Positions 18,092 through 26,948 of a stretch of 64,000 nt of DNA are shown in pieces. Position 1 is the first letter of the stretch. The number at the start of each line of letters is the position of its first letter. The DNA is from Proteobacteria bacterium ST_bin11 (GTDB taxonomy: Bacteria; Pseudomonadota; Gammaproteobacteria; Methylococcales; Methylomonadaceae), in contig MSXO01000020.1 of assembly GCA_002083615.1 (NCBI GenBank), positions 1 to 64,000 on the forward strand, written 5' to 3'. The position numbers and the translations under genes are program-made. The notes under the pieces were generated by a model that was not told the origin of the DNA, did not search any database, and saw only the letters and a list, made by a program, of their open reading frames with translations.

Positions 18092-19618
18092 CTATTTATC
18101 CCAATTTAACAGCAAGGTCTCCGCTTGCCGCTCGATCGCCTCACGTTCCGCAGCCGAAAATCTATCCAGATTGCGGTACACCATCCCCAAGCGCGGATTG
18201 TGCTTGAGCTTGTCGCGATGGCGCATAAAAAAATGCCAATACAAAGCATTAAACGGGCAGGCGCGGTCGCCGGTACGGGCTTTTTTGTCGTAGTGGCAGC
18301 CCTTGCAGTAATCGCTCATCCGGTCGATATAGGCTGCACTGGACACATACGGTTTGGTCGCCAGCAAGCCGCCGTCGGCGAACTGACTCATACCCAGCGT
18401 GTTGGGTAACTCCACCCATTCGAAGGCGTCGATATACACCCCCAGATACCAGCGATGCACCGCATCCGGGGCCAAGCCGGCCAACAGGGCGAAATTGCCG
18501 ATTACCATCAGGCGTTGGATGTGGTGGGCATAGGCGTATTGCAGCGATTGGCCGATCGCAGCTGCCAGACAATTCATCGGAGTGTCGCCGGTCCAGAACC
18601 AGGATGGCAAAGGCAGGTCATGGCCGAAGTAATTGTGCGAGACGTAATCCTGCATCTTTGCCCAGTAGACGCCGCGCACGTATTCGCGCCAACCGAGAAT
18701 CTGGCGAATAAAGCCTTCTGCAGCCGCTAGCGGCGCGTGGCCTTCCCGATACGCATGTTCGGCCCGTTCGACCACTTCGCGGGGGTTAAGCATTTTGGTA
18801 TTCAGGGCAAACGACAATAGCGAATGAAACAGCCGCCAGCTGCGCCGGCTCATCGCATCCTGAAAATCGCCGAACTGCGGCAGGCCATCGGCGATGAAGG
18901 CTTCGAGTTGCTGCAAGGCTTCTGCACGATTCAAAGGCCAGCGGAAATCGTCGGCGTCCGCGGTGCCGAAACTGTTCACGCCAGCAGAGACGATGCCCTG
19001 CCACAGCGCGGCATGATTGTGGCGCGGTCGATTGTCAACCGGCACCGCCGGCACACCGGGCCAAGTCTTGCGGTTGTCGTGGTCGAAATTCCATTGCCCG
19101 CCGATCGGACGTTGATTGTCTTCCAGCAACACGCCATGTTTGACGCGCATGCGCCGATAAAACATTTCCATCAGCCAATGCGCCTTCGCACCGAACAGTT
19201 GTGCCGCCTCATCCCGTTGACTGTAAAAATGTTCGCTGTCGCAAGCGTGGCTGCTGATAGCCAAGTTTTGGCAATACGCGCGCAATTGCTGATCCAGTCG
19301 CCATTCGTCGGGAAACTGGTACTCAAAACGCTCGGCCTGATATATGGCGATCAAGCCATCCAGATTGGTAGTCAACGACTGCCGGTTATGGCTATCGTCG
19401 ATTCTCAAGTAATGCACACGATGGCCTTGGGCGTTCAAATGCTTAGCAAAATCGCGCATCGCCGCGAAAATACCGATGATTTTTTGCGCATGGTGCAGCA
19501 CATAATCGGTTTCCTGGCGGATTTCCATCAGCGTGTAGACCACGTTGCTATCGGTTTGCGCAAACCAGCTGTGGAGTGGATTTAACTGATCGCCCAGAAT
19601 CAGGCGCAGGATGGTCAT
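18092..19618 (-). CDS. Photolyase-related protein (prokaryotic FeS cryptochrome/photolyase type)
   Basis: 508 residues. The N-terminus (MTILRLILGDQLNPLHSWF) and the C-terminal cluster CKGCHYDKKARTGDRACPFN with YWHFFMRH are hallmarks of the prokaryotic cryptochrome / (6-4) photolyase (FeS-BCP) group, where four cysteines hold a [4Fe-4S] cluster and FAD binds the helical domain. The internal start is preferred because it overlaps the stop of the small DUF2256 gene (ATGA) and because family members begin LRLILGDQLN. Role: blue-light-driven repair of UV photoproducts, or light sensing. It is the last gene of a four-gene overlapping operon. Confidence 0.9.
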   Translation of the reverse strand: MTILRLILGDQLNPLHSWFAQTDSNVVYTLMEIRQETDYVLHHAQKIIGIFAAMRDFAKHLNAQGHRVHYLRIDDSHNRQSLTTNLDGLIAIYQAERFEYQFPDEWRLDQQLRAYCQNLAISSHACDSEHFYSQRDEAAQLFGAKAHWLMEMFYRRMRVKHGVLLEDNQRPIGGQWNFDHDNRKTWPGVPAVPVDNRPRHNHAALWQGIVSAGVNSFGTADADDFRWPLNRAEALQQLEAFIADGLPQFGDFQDAMSRRSWRLFHSLLSFALNTKMLNPREVVERAEHAYREGHAPLAAAEGFIRQILGWREYVRGVYWAKMQDYVSHNYFGHDLPLPSWFWTGDTPMNCLAAAIGQSLQYAYAHHIQRLMVIGNFALLAGLAPDAVHRWYLGVYIDAFEWVELPNTLGMSQFADGGLLATKPYVSSAAYIDRMSDYCKGCHYDKKARTGDRACPFNALYWHFFMRHRDKLKHNPRLGMVYRNLDRFSAAEREAIERQAETLLLNWDK

Positions 19619-19764
19619 GCTGTCGCCACTGCGCCCCGCTGCCGGCGGCAACGCTCCGAGCAATACTTGACGGCATCCCAATCTCTGGCCCATTTTTTAC
19701 GCCAAACGAAAGGGCGGCCGCAGACGGCGCAGGGTTTGGCGGGTAGAAGGGCTTTTTGATGCAT
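19615..19764 (-). CDS. DUF2256 small zinc-ribbon-like protein, 49 aa
   Basis: A 49-residue protein with paired cysteine motifs CAVCGRPFVWRKKW and YCSERCR, diagnostic of the DUF2256 family that accompanies photolyase-related genes. The four cysteines probably bind a metal. The ATG overlaps the photolyase stop by one base (TGATG), and its own stop overlaps the next start (ATGA), so all three are translationally coupled. Its function is unknown; association with the FeS-type photolyase suggests a role in its maturation or in light repair. Confidence 0.9.
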   Translation of the reverse strand: MHQKALLPAKPCAVCGRPFVWRKKWARDWDAVKYCSERCRRQRGAVATA

Positions 19765-21287
19765 CAAAGCTCCAGCTGGGTTTGCACCCAGTCGCCGGCT
19801 GCGACTTTAGTTTTACGGCGCCGAGTGAGCAGTTTACGTGAGCCGTGTTTTTCAACGGTGGCGGCCCTGGCGGCTTTCACCTCGAGGCGACCACGCACCT
19901 GGTAAAGACGGGACTTGGCTTGCCGGGTGGCCCATTCAAGATCTACCAGCGGTTCGGCAATATCGACACCGACGACCACGCCGCATTGCTGTTGCAGTTT
20001 TAACGGCATGCGCCACGGTTCGAATAGCCATTCCGGCGGCACCCGGCGCAAGGCCGGCAGCCAATGTCTGACGAAATGACCGTGTGGATCGTGGTCGCGG
20101 GCCTGTTTAATCGGATTGTACACTCGGGTGGCGTTGATGCCGGTGGTGCCGGCCTGCATTTGCATCTGGCTCCAGTGGATGCCCGGTTCGTAATCCAGAA
20201 ATTGCTGCGCCAGCCAGGTGCCGACCGGTTGCCAATGCAGCCAGAGCGGATAGCTGGCTACCGAAACCAGCATCGCCCGCATCCGGAAATTCAGCCAGCC
20301 GGTTTGCTTCAGCATCGCTACGCAGGCATCGACCAGCGGCCATCCCGTGCGTCCCGTGGTCAACGCCTGAAAATGCGTTGGGTTCCAGTCGGCTTCGCGC
20401 AAGCCGTCATAGCCGCGATGCAGATTGGTAAATTCCAGTTCTGGCTCGCTTTCCAGCTTTTGCATGAAATGGCAATGCCAATACAAGCGGCTAACGAAGG
20501 CCGTCAAGCCGGCACGACGGGCATCGCCGCGGGGTAAAGCATCGAGCTGACGGCGGGTGGCTTGCACCAACTCCCGCAAACTCAAACAGCCGAAGGCTAA
20601 GTAAGCCGACAGTCGCGAACAGGCTGTCGGCGCGGATAAGGGTGAGGAGATGCCGCCGCGATAAGCACTGCAGCGTTCAAACAGAAAATCCCGCAAGGTT
20701 TCGATGCCTTGGCGGCGACCGCCTCTTTGACGCAGCGGTGGGTCGGGTTGGACTAAGCCTAAGGTGTGTGGCGCGGGGAGTATGGGCGGATGCGGAGGTG
20801 CTAGCCAAGGGCCGTTCGGCGCATCAAGACACGGTTTGGCCATCAATGCTTCCCAATGCGCTTGCCAGACGTTGCGATTTTGCAAACGCCGGACCACGCC
20901 GAATTGTACAAACTCATGCCATTTTAAGCTGTGCGACCGGCACCAGCGTTGCACGGTCAGGTCACGCTGGAAGCTCAGCCAGTTACCGGTTTCCTGATGC
21001 GAATACAAGGCCGAAAATGCGGCTTCTTGCCAAAGCCGTTCCAACACGTCCACTGCCTCGCCCACTTCGATGCGTAAACCGCCGCCGCGTTTGCGCAAGG
21101 CAGCATCCAAATCAATTAGGCTTTCGCGTAAAAACAGATAGTGTTGCGTGGCCGCATCGGCTGCCGCCCACAGGCTGGGTTCGATGATAAACACGCACAG
21201 CACCGATCCGTTGCGGCTGGCGTGCAGCAGCGGCTCATGGTCATGCAACCGCAGATCGCGCTTAAACCAGACCAGGTTTTGGTTCAT
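19764..21287 (-). CDS. Deoxyribodipyrimidine photolyase family flavoprotein
   Basis: 507 residues: an N-terminal Rossmann domain (LVWFKRDLRLHDHEPL, about 1-130) that binds the antenna chromophore, and a C-terminal FAD-binding helical domain (about 200-430) with SRLSAYLAFGCLSLRELV, TGWPLVDACVAMLKQTGWLNFRMR and the DYEPGIHWSQMQ segment. It ends with an Arg/Lys-rich tail of about 40 residues not needed for the fold. Expected to reverse UV-induced pyrimidine dimers with blue light, or act as a related cryptochrome. It begins 3 nt after the DUF2389 gene and overlaps the DUF2256 gene by one base. Confidence 0.92.
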   Translation of the reverse strand: MNQNLVWFKRDLRLHDHEPLLHASRNGSVLCVFIIEPSLWAAADAATQHYLFLRESLIDLDAALRKRGGGLRIEVGEAVDVLERLWQEAAFSALYSHQETGNWLSFQRDLTVQRWCRSHSLKWHEFVQFGVVRRLQNRNVWQAHWEALMAKPCLDAPNGPWLAPPHPPILPAPHTLGLVQPDPPLRQRGGRRQGIETLRDFLFERCSAYRGGISSPLSAPTACSRLSAYLAFGCLSLRELVQATRRQLDALPRGDARRAGLTAFVSRLYWHCHFMQKLESEPELEFTNLHRGYDGLREADWNPTHFQALTTGRTGWPLVDACVAMLKQTGWLNFRMRAMLVSVASYPLWLHWQPVGTWLAQQFLDYEPGIHWSQMQMQAGTTGINATRVYNPIKQARDHDPHGHFVRHWLPALRRVPPEWLFEPWRMPLKLQQQCGVVVGVDIAEPLVDLEWATRQAKSRLYQVRGRLEVKAARAATVEKHGSRKLLTRRRKTKVAAGDWVQTQLEL

Positions 21288-21290
21288 CCC

Positions 21291-21527
21291 TCAAAGCCAG
21301 CCCTGGCGCCAGATCTCGGCATCGCGCAGCTCCCGCCACGGCATGATTTGCGTTCGTTTGCTAAACACCGCCTCCAGTTCGATCATTTCCAGCGGCGAGT
21401 CCGGGTCATCTGGCAGCAGCAATTTACTAACGATAAAGTGCTTTTCCTTGTGTTGCGGCGCAACGGCAGTCCATTTGCTCAGCAACAGTTTGTTCGGGTT
21501 CAGCCTGGGTGGTTTGGCGGTTGGCAT
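21291..21527 (-). CDS. DUF2389 / TIGR02450 family small protein
   Basis: 78 residues beginning with LNPNKLLLSKWTAVAPQHKEKHF and ending WRELRDAEIWRQGWL, the signature of the Trp-rich TIGR02450 family, which is often found beside photolyase and cryptochrome genes. No membrane segment. It is the first gene of the light-repair operon, ending 3 nt before the photolyase ATG. The biochemical role is unknown; context suggests light-dependent DNA repair. Confidence 0.85.
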   Translation of the reverse strand: MPTAKPPRLNPNKLLLSKWTAVAPQHKEKHFIVSKLLLPDDPDSPLEMIELEAVFSKRTQIMPWRELRDAEIWRQGWL

Positions 21528-21617
21528 GGCGTGGTCGGCTCAGGAAATATAGGCTCCGAGCATACCAGCCGATCTCGAAATGGCGAGATCGGCACTCCAT
21601 ACTGCATGCCTGAAAAA

Positions 21618-22742
21618 TCAATTCCCCGGTTGCAAGGTCACTTCGACTTCCCGGGCTTTGCCGTTGTTCACCACCCGGAGCTTTACCACATCGCCAATTT
21701 TCTGGTCGTCCAGGCGGGCGAACAGTTTCGACAGCGAGTCGATGTCCTTGCCATTGATGGCGACGATGATGTCCCCGGGCATCATGCCGTTCGCTGTTAT
21801 CGATACGCCCTGCAAGCCGGCTTTTTCCGCGGCGGATTCGGGTTGCACGCGCAATATCGCGACGCCGACCGTGCCGGTCACGGCTGCCAACTGCTCGTTC
21901 ATCTGCTGGTCTATTTCGATGCCCAAGGCCGGACGAATGTATTTTCCCTGCTTGATCAATTCCGGCACCACTCGCATCACCGTGTCCACCGGCACAGCGA
22001 AACCAATGCCTGCAGAGGCCCCGCTCGGGCTATAGATTGCGGTATTGATACCGATCAAGCGCCCGGCAGAATCCAACAGCGGTCCGCCGGAATTGCCGGG
22101 ATTGATGGCCGCATCGGTTTGGATCAAATGCTCAACAGTCGGGCCTTCCTGTCCGCCCAACGAGCGGTCTAGTGCGGAGACGATGCCGCTGGTCAAGGAC
22201 CAGTCCAATCCGAAGGGGTTGCCGATGGCGAACACTTTTTGCCCGACCTTCAAATCGCGACTGGTGCCGACCGGGACCGGCGGTGGCCGTTTGAAATCGA
22301 CGCCAATTTTTAGTACCGCAATATCGTGCACTTGGCTGGCGCCAACCAGTGCAGCCTTGTAATCGCGACCATCAGCCAGTTTGATCGTGGCTTCGTTCGC
22401 GCCGGCAATCACGTGGAAATTAGTCACCACATGGCCGGCTTCGTCCCAGATAAACCCAGAACCGGAGCCTTTGGGAACGGAAAACACGTCTCGGGTCCAA
22501 GCATCGCGCACTAAGGCGGCGGTTGTGATGAAAACCACCGAGTCGCGGGATTTTTCGAACAGTTCGATGGTGCTTTTTTCATCGGCAGCCAAATCGCCCC
22601 GCGCGGCGACCGTTCTCACCGCCACCGGTTCGCTGGGTGTTCCAGGCTGCCAATGCCAAACACCTATGAGTGCTGCCGCCACCGCGCCGACGGCGAAGAC
22701 ACGTTTGATAAACACATCGGATGAGTTATTTGGCTGTTGCAT
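21618..22742 (-). CDS. HtrA/Deg-type periplasmic serine protease
   Basis: 374 residues: one N-terminal membrane anchor (about 12-30), a trypsin-like S1C protease domain (about 60-250) with the triad visible as TNFHVIAG (His), HDIAVLKI (Asp) and NPGNSGGP (Ser), and one C-terminal PDZ domain (about 265-370; GDIIVAINGKDIDSL). One anchor plus a single PDZ resembles DegS/HhoB-like members more than DegP with two PDZ domains. It would degrade or sense misfolded envelope proteins. It is alone, between the photolyase operon and small exported proteins. Confidence 0.93.
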   Translation of the reverse strand: MQQPNNSSDVFIKRVFAVGAVAAALIGVWHWQPGTPSEPVAVRTVAARGDLAADEKSTIELFEKSRDSVVFITTAALVRDAWTRDVFSVPKGSGSGFIWDEAGHVVTNFHVIAGANEATIKLADGRDYKAALVGASQVHDIAVLKIGVDFKRPPPVPVGTSRDLKVGQKVFAIGNPFGLDWSLTSGIVSALDRSLGGQEGPTVEHLIQTDAAINPGNSGGPLLDSAGRLIGINTAIYSPSGASAGIGFAVPVDTVMRVVPELIKQGKYIRPALGIEIDQQMNEQLAAVTGTVGVAILRVQPESAAEKAGLQGVSITANGMMPGDIIVAINGKDIDSLSKLFARLDDQKIGDVVKLRVVNNGKAREVEVTLQPGN

Positions 22743-22903
22743 GTCGGCCTCCGGTTTGAGGGTTCATCGTTATGGTCTTGGTAACTGCGGCACTACTAGG
22801 GGTTTGATTTGAACATGCCGCTCTTTGCGCAAAATGGTAACGCGGTTATCGAATTTCAAGTCAGTTAGGCTGAAGACAGAATAACTTGTCGGAAAGGAGG
22901 AGC

Positions 22904-23047
22904 ATGGCAATGCGCGCTTGGATGATTGTGAACCTAGTTGGTTTAGCAACAGTTAGAACATTTATGAACTATCATCAGTTTGCTAAGTCGCAAAAACGCC
23001 TGGATTCTTTGCTATTGGATAGGAGAGATCATCATGAAAAGAGTTAA
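22904..23047 (+). CDS. Possible small protein overlapping the next gene
   Basis: Up to 47 residues (MAMRAWMIVNLVGLATVRTF...) with a short hydrophobic segment and a basic, charged tail. The upstream sequence GGAAAGGAGGAG is an unusually strong ribosome binding site; it is too close to ATG 22904 (3 nt) but well placed for the second ATG at 22910, giving 45 residues. The frame ends 14 nt inside the following gene, an arrangement suited to translational coupling. I know no homologue, and the strong site is the main argument that it is translated. Confidence 0.4.
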   Translation: MAMRAWMIVNLVGLATVRTFMNYHQFAKSQKRLDSLLLDRRDHHEKS

Positions 23048-23300
23048 CAACACAATAAAACTCGGCATATTTGTTATTTTAAGCATGGGGCTATCAAGCG
23101 CTGCCATGGCGGAGCATCATGAAAGTAACAAGCTAAAAGCGCAATTCCAAGACGATGAGGAAGCCGAAGTAGAGCTTTATGATTCCGACGCGGGTGTGAT
23201 GTATAGCGGCACTCTCGATCGTTTTGTGTTTCATCGGCGCATAGAAAATGTAGCCAAAGAGTCTGACGATAAACATTCCGAATTGACTCAAACCAAGTAA
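23034..23300 (+). CDS. Small acidic exported protein, unknown
   Basis: 88 residues with a signal peptide (MKRVNNTIKLGIFVILSMGL, cleavage near AMA-EH). The mature part is highly charged (QDDEEAEVELYDSDAG ... KESDDKHSELTQTK), with a strand-like GVMYSGTLDRFVF core. GGAG lies about 9 nt before the ATG; an earlier in-frame ATG 18 codons upstream was rejected because the signal peptide starts here. Likely periplasmic. The 220 nt after it, up to tadA, hold no feature that I recognise. Confidence 0.7.
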   Translation: MKRVNNTIKLGIFVILSMGLSSAAMAEHHESNKLKAQFQDDEEAEVELYDSDAGVMYSGTLDRFVFHRRIENVAKESDDKHSELTQTK

Positions 23301-23522
23301 ACACGGCTGTCGACTGACGATGTAAAGACGGTTACCACAGCGATTTGGCTTGTAAAAATCATTAAAAAAGCCGGTTCGCAAACTAATTCACAGCTTAAAG
23401 AGGATTGTTATCAAGGTATTTAAATCACTTATAACTGCAGCGGATCCAGGCAATCGGCATAGGCAGTTGGTTTAAACCCAAGATAGAGCGGCAAATTTCG
23501 CCGACGCCCACTTAACGGGTAT

Positions 23523-23987
23523 TTATTTAGCTTTAGACTGAGCACGTCTGGCTTTGAAAAAGTCGCTGAGAAGCTCCGCACAATCCGCCTCCAGAATTCC
23601 CCCCGTCCACTCCACACGATGATTTAAAAACGCGGCATCGCTGAGTTGCAGCGCGTGGCATACCGCGCCGCGTTTGGGGTCGTATGCTCCGAAGACCAGT
23701 CGCTTGACGCGGGCGTGAGCGATGGCGCCCATGCACATCACGCAAGGCTCGAGTGTGACATAGAGGGTCGTGTCGATCAGCCGGTAGTTGTTTAAGGCGT
23801 GGCCGGCTTTGCGCAGGGCGACTATTTCGGCGTGGGCGGTGGGGTCGTTATTTTGGATGGGTTGATTCCAGCCTTCGGCGATGCAGCGGTTGTTATTCAC
23901 CAGCACGGAGCCGACCGGCACTTCGCCTTGGCTTTCGGCGCGTTGCGCCAAGCGGATCGCATGCCGCAGCCATTGCTCGTCGGACAT
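23523..23987 (-). CDS. tadA: tRNA-specific adenosine deaminase
   Basis: 154 residues of the cytidine/deoxycytidylate deaminase fold. The zinc site is visible as HAEIVAL (His ligand and catalytic Glu) and PCVMCMGAI (two Cys ligands). It converts wobble adenosine-34 of tRNA-Arg(ACG) to inosine. The ATG lies one base after the Sua5 stop on the same strand, so these two tRNA-modification genes form an operon. Confidence 0.95.
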   Translation of the reverse strand: MSDEQWLRHAIRLAQRAESQGEVPVGSVLVNNNRCIAEGWNQPIQNNDPTAHAEIVALRKAGHALNNYRLIDTTLYVTLEPCVMCMGAIAHARVKRLVFGAYDPKRGAVCHALQLSDAAFLNHRVEWTGGILEADCAELLSDFFKARRAQSKAK

Positions 23988-23988
23988 C

Positions 23989-24957
23989 TTAAACCGTGGC
24001 TTTATTCAAGCGGTCGTTGACGGCTGCCCAGGCTTCGTTGTCGGGTGGCTGTTCGATCAGGATGGTGTCCAGTTGCAGGTTGTCCAATGCGCGCAGTGAA
24101 CTGTACAAAGCCGGTTCGTAAAGTTCGGCATCAGCCGGCAAGCGCAGTAAATGTAGACAAGGAATGTCGGCAATCTCAGCGCTGAATGCCAGGATGCCAA
24201 TCTGCTTACCTTGCGCGCACAAATCGTCGGTCATGGTGATTAAAGTGTCGGCCGGGCATAGCAAGGCCATGGTGTTGGGTGCGTAGTGCACTGCCATCAT
24301 GCCGGGCGCGCGGATTTTGCTTTGCGCCGACAAGCGTACCTCGGTTTGCAGCACCGCCTTGAGTTGGCTACGGGTAATGCGACCGGGTCTCAGGATGGCG
24401 GGGATGCCGTCGCTCAGATCGATGATGGTCGATTCCACTCCCACCACGCACGGGCCGCCGTCCAGGATGCAGCCCACATTGTCGCCCAGTTCTTCCGCGA
24501 CATGTTCGGCTTGAGTCGGGCTAATGTGGCCGAAGCGATTGGCCGAAGGTGCGGCGATACCACCGCCGAAGGCCTGCAATAGTTGCAGCGCGACCGGATT
24601 GGCGGGTACCCGCAAACCCACGGTATCTTGGCCGCCGGTAACCGCCGACGGTACAGCCGATTTCTTGTTGAGTATTATGGTTAAAGGGCCCGGCCAGAAT
24701 CGTTCCGCCAAGCGCAGAGCTGCTTCAGGAACGCTTTCCGCCCAGTCATGCATTTGGGCAGCACTAGCGATATGCACGATTAAGGGATGATCGACAGGAC
24801 GACCTTTCGCCGCAAAGATTTTGGCGACGGCTGCAGGGTTGGAAGCGTCGGCCCCCAACCCATAAACGGTTTCGGTCGGAAAAGCCACCAATTGGCCGTC
24901 CCGTAACAGTTCGACGGCGTGACGGATGGATTCTTCGGTTACGGGTTTAGGATTCAA
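23989..24957 (-). CDS. sua5: L-threonylcarbamoyladenylate synthase, long Sua5 form
   Basis: 322 residues: an N-terminal YrdC/TsaC domain (about 8-200; VAFPTETVYGLGADA, KGRPVDHPLIVH) followed by a C-terminal Sua5 domain (about 205-320). It makes threonylcarbamoyl-AMP from threonine, bicarbonate and ATP for the t6A37 modification of ANN-decoding tRNAs. The length marks the long Sua5 type rather than the short TsaC of many gammaproteobacteria. It is cotranscribed with tadA; its promoter should lie in 24958-25108. Confidence 0.93.
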   Translation of the reverse strand: MNPKPVTEESIRHAVELLRDGQLVAFPTETVYGLGADASNPAAVAKIFAAKGRPVDHPLIVHIASAAQMHDWAESVPEAALRLAERFWPGPLTIILNKKSAVPSAVTGGQDTVGLRVPANPVALQLLQAFGGGIAAPSANRFGHISPTQAEHVAEELGDNVGCILDGGPCVVGVESTIIDLSDGIPAILRPGRITRSQLKAVLQTEVRLSAQSKIRAPGMMAVHYAPNTMALLCPADTLITMTDDLCAQGKQIGILAFSAEIADIPCLHLLRLPADAELYEPALYSSLRALDNLQLDTILIEQPPDNEAWAAVNDRLNKATV

Positions 24958-25108
24958 AGTAATCAGGCGAAAGATGAAAATCTAAAAAGACGAGCAGCCA
25001 ACACAAGTGTAGCGGTGAAATCATTCGGCAACGCAAACCGCTACAAATACATGAAAGCCATTCTCACAGCTAGCTGGCTATTTTACCTTTCGCCTTTAGT
25101 CTTTTCTC

Positions 25109-26932
25109 CTAATTAATTTCGACTAAGACTTCATTAGGGTTAACCGCATCACCTTTTGCCACATAAATTGCCTTGACTATGCCGGCTACCGGTGCAGTGA
25201 TCTCGGTTTCCATTTTCATGGCTTCCGTCACCAACAGAGATTGTCCGGCGTTGACCTTCTGGCCTTCCTTGACCAATACGTCGATGATATTGCAGGGCAT
25301 GCTGGTGACCACATCGCCAGGCTGGCTGGGCCGGCGGCGTTTGCTGGCGATGGCGCTTTGCACTGCACCTTGCGCGCCGCCGTCCAGGACGATTTCGTCC
25401 AAGGTTTCGATGACGATCTCTTCGGGCATGCCGTCTACGGTGAAATAAAAATGACGCAAACTCTGGTTTTTCGGGCCGGCGCCGGTCACTTTGACATGGT
25501 AGGACTCACCGTGCAGTGCCACATTGAATTCGGTAGGCGCTTTCTTTGCTTCGCCGCTGGCCGGTGCGTCTTCCAATTCCAATGGTTCGCAGACTAAATT
25601 GTCGGTGGAACGCAGTTCCAGAAACTGTTTCCCGATTTCCGGAAACATCGCAAAGCTCAAAATATCCTCGTCATTCAAGGCAAGATGTGCAATTTCGTTA
25701 CGCAGATGTTCGAATTCAGGCTTCAGCAAATCCGCCGGACGGCATTCGATCACTTCTTCATTGCCCACCGCCTTGGCTTGCAATTGCGGATTGACGGGAG
25801 CAGGGGCCTTGCCGTAACCACCGTGCAGGTAGCGCTTCACCTCATTGCTGATGGTTTCATAACGCTTGCCGGTCAACACGTTTAATACCGCTTGGGTGCC
25901 AACGATTTGTGAGGTGGGTGTGACCAGCGGCGGGTAACCCAAATCTTTGCGCACTTCAGGGATTTCTTTGTACACCTCGGCCATCCGGTCCAGCGCGTTG
26001 CGCTCTTTTAACTGATTGGCCAAGTTGGAGATCATGCCGCCGGGGACTTGGAAGATATGCACACGGGTGTCGATACCGGTAAATTCGCTCTCGAAACGGC
26101 GGTATTTTTTTCGCACGTCGGCAAAGTATTGATTCACCACTTGCAGTTTATCCAAATCCAGCCCGGTGTCGTATTCGGTGCCGTTTAAGGCGGTAACCAA
26201 GGATTCGGTAGGCGGATGACTGGTGCCGCCGGCCCAGGAGGATAGCGCGGTATCAACGTGTTCGCAGCCGGCTTCTATGGCCTTGATCTGGCACATTTCC
26301 GCCAAACCGGCGGTGGCGTGGCAATGTAAATGCAAAGGTAGGTCGATGGCGTCTTTCAGGGCCTTTACCAGTTCGCCGGCAATGTAAGGTGTCAACAAGC
26401 CGGCCATGTCCTTGATGGCAATCGAGTCGCAACCTAAGTCAGCCAGTCCTTTGCCCAGTTTGATAAAGCTGGCGATGTCATGCACCGGGCTGGTGGTGTA
26501 ACAGATCGTGCCCTGCGCATGCTTGCCCGCGGTTTTGGTGGCTTCGATGGCTGTTTCCAAGTTACGAATATCGTTCAATGCATCAAAAATCCGGAACACA
26601 TCCATGCCGTTGCGGGCGGCAGCCTCAACGAATTTGCGCACCACATCGTCGGAATAATGCCGGTAGCCGAGTAGGTTTTGGCCGCGCAACAGCATTTGCA
26701 GGCGGGTATTGGGTAAGGCCGCTTTCAGTCTGCTCAGTCGCTCCCAGGGGTCTTCTTTCAAAAAACGCAAGCAGGCGTCGAAAGTGGCGCCGCCCCAGCA
26801 TTCCAATGACCAATAGCCGATGTCGTCCAGCATGGCGCAAGCTGGCAGCATGTCTTCGGTGCGCATGCGGGTGGCGATCAGAGATTGATGGGCGTCGCGG
26901 AGGATAACGTCGGTTACGTAAACTTTGCTCAT
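25109..26932 (-). CDS. oadA: Pyruvate carboxylase subunit B / oxaloacetate decarboxylase alpha-type
   Basis: 607 residues: an HMG-CoA-lyase-like TIM barrel with the carboxyltransferase site (about 1-280; VILRDAHQSL, FRIFDALND, LPLHLHCHATAG), the conserved carboxylase region (about 300-470) and a C-terminal biotinyl domain with the acceptor lysine in EAMKMETEI at about residue 573. It sits 16 nt downstream of a biotin carboxylase subunit, and no membrane beta/gamma decarboxylase subunits are present. The pair is therefore better read as a two-subunit pyruvate carboxylase making oxaloacetate, an anaplerotic step, than as a sodium-pumping decarboxylase. Confidence 0.93.
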   Translation of the reverse strand: MSKVYVTDVILRDAHQSLIATRMRTEDMLPACAMLDDIGYWSLECWGGATFDACLRFLKEDPWERLSRLKAALPNTRLQMLLRGQNLLGYRHYSDDVVRKFVEAAARNGMDVFRIFDALNDIRNLETAIEATKTAGKHAQGTICYTTSPVHDIASFIKLGKGLADLGCDSIAIKDMAGLLTPYIAGELVKALKDAIDLPLHLHCHATAGLAEMCQIKAIEAGCEHVDTALSSWAGGTSHPPTESLVTALNGTEYDTGLDLDKLQVVNQYFADVRKKYRRFESEFTGIDTRVHIFQVPGGMISNLANQLKERNALDRMAEVYKEIPEVRKDLGYPPLVTPTSQIVGTQAVLNVLTGKRYETISNEVKRYLHGGYGKAPAPVNPQLQAKAVGNEEVIECRPADLLKPEFEHLRNEIAHLALNDEDILSFAMFPEIGKQFLELRSTDNLVCEPLELEDAPASGEAKKAPTEFNVALHGESYHVKVTGAGPKNQSLRHFYFTVDGMPEEIVIETLDEIVLDGGAQGAVQSAIASKRRRPSQPGDVVTSMPCNIIDVLVKEGQKVNAGQSLLVTEAMKMETEITAPVAGIVKAIYVAKGDAVNPNEVLVEIN

Positions 26933-26948
26933 TGCAGTTTCCTTTTTT

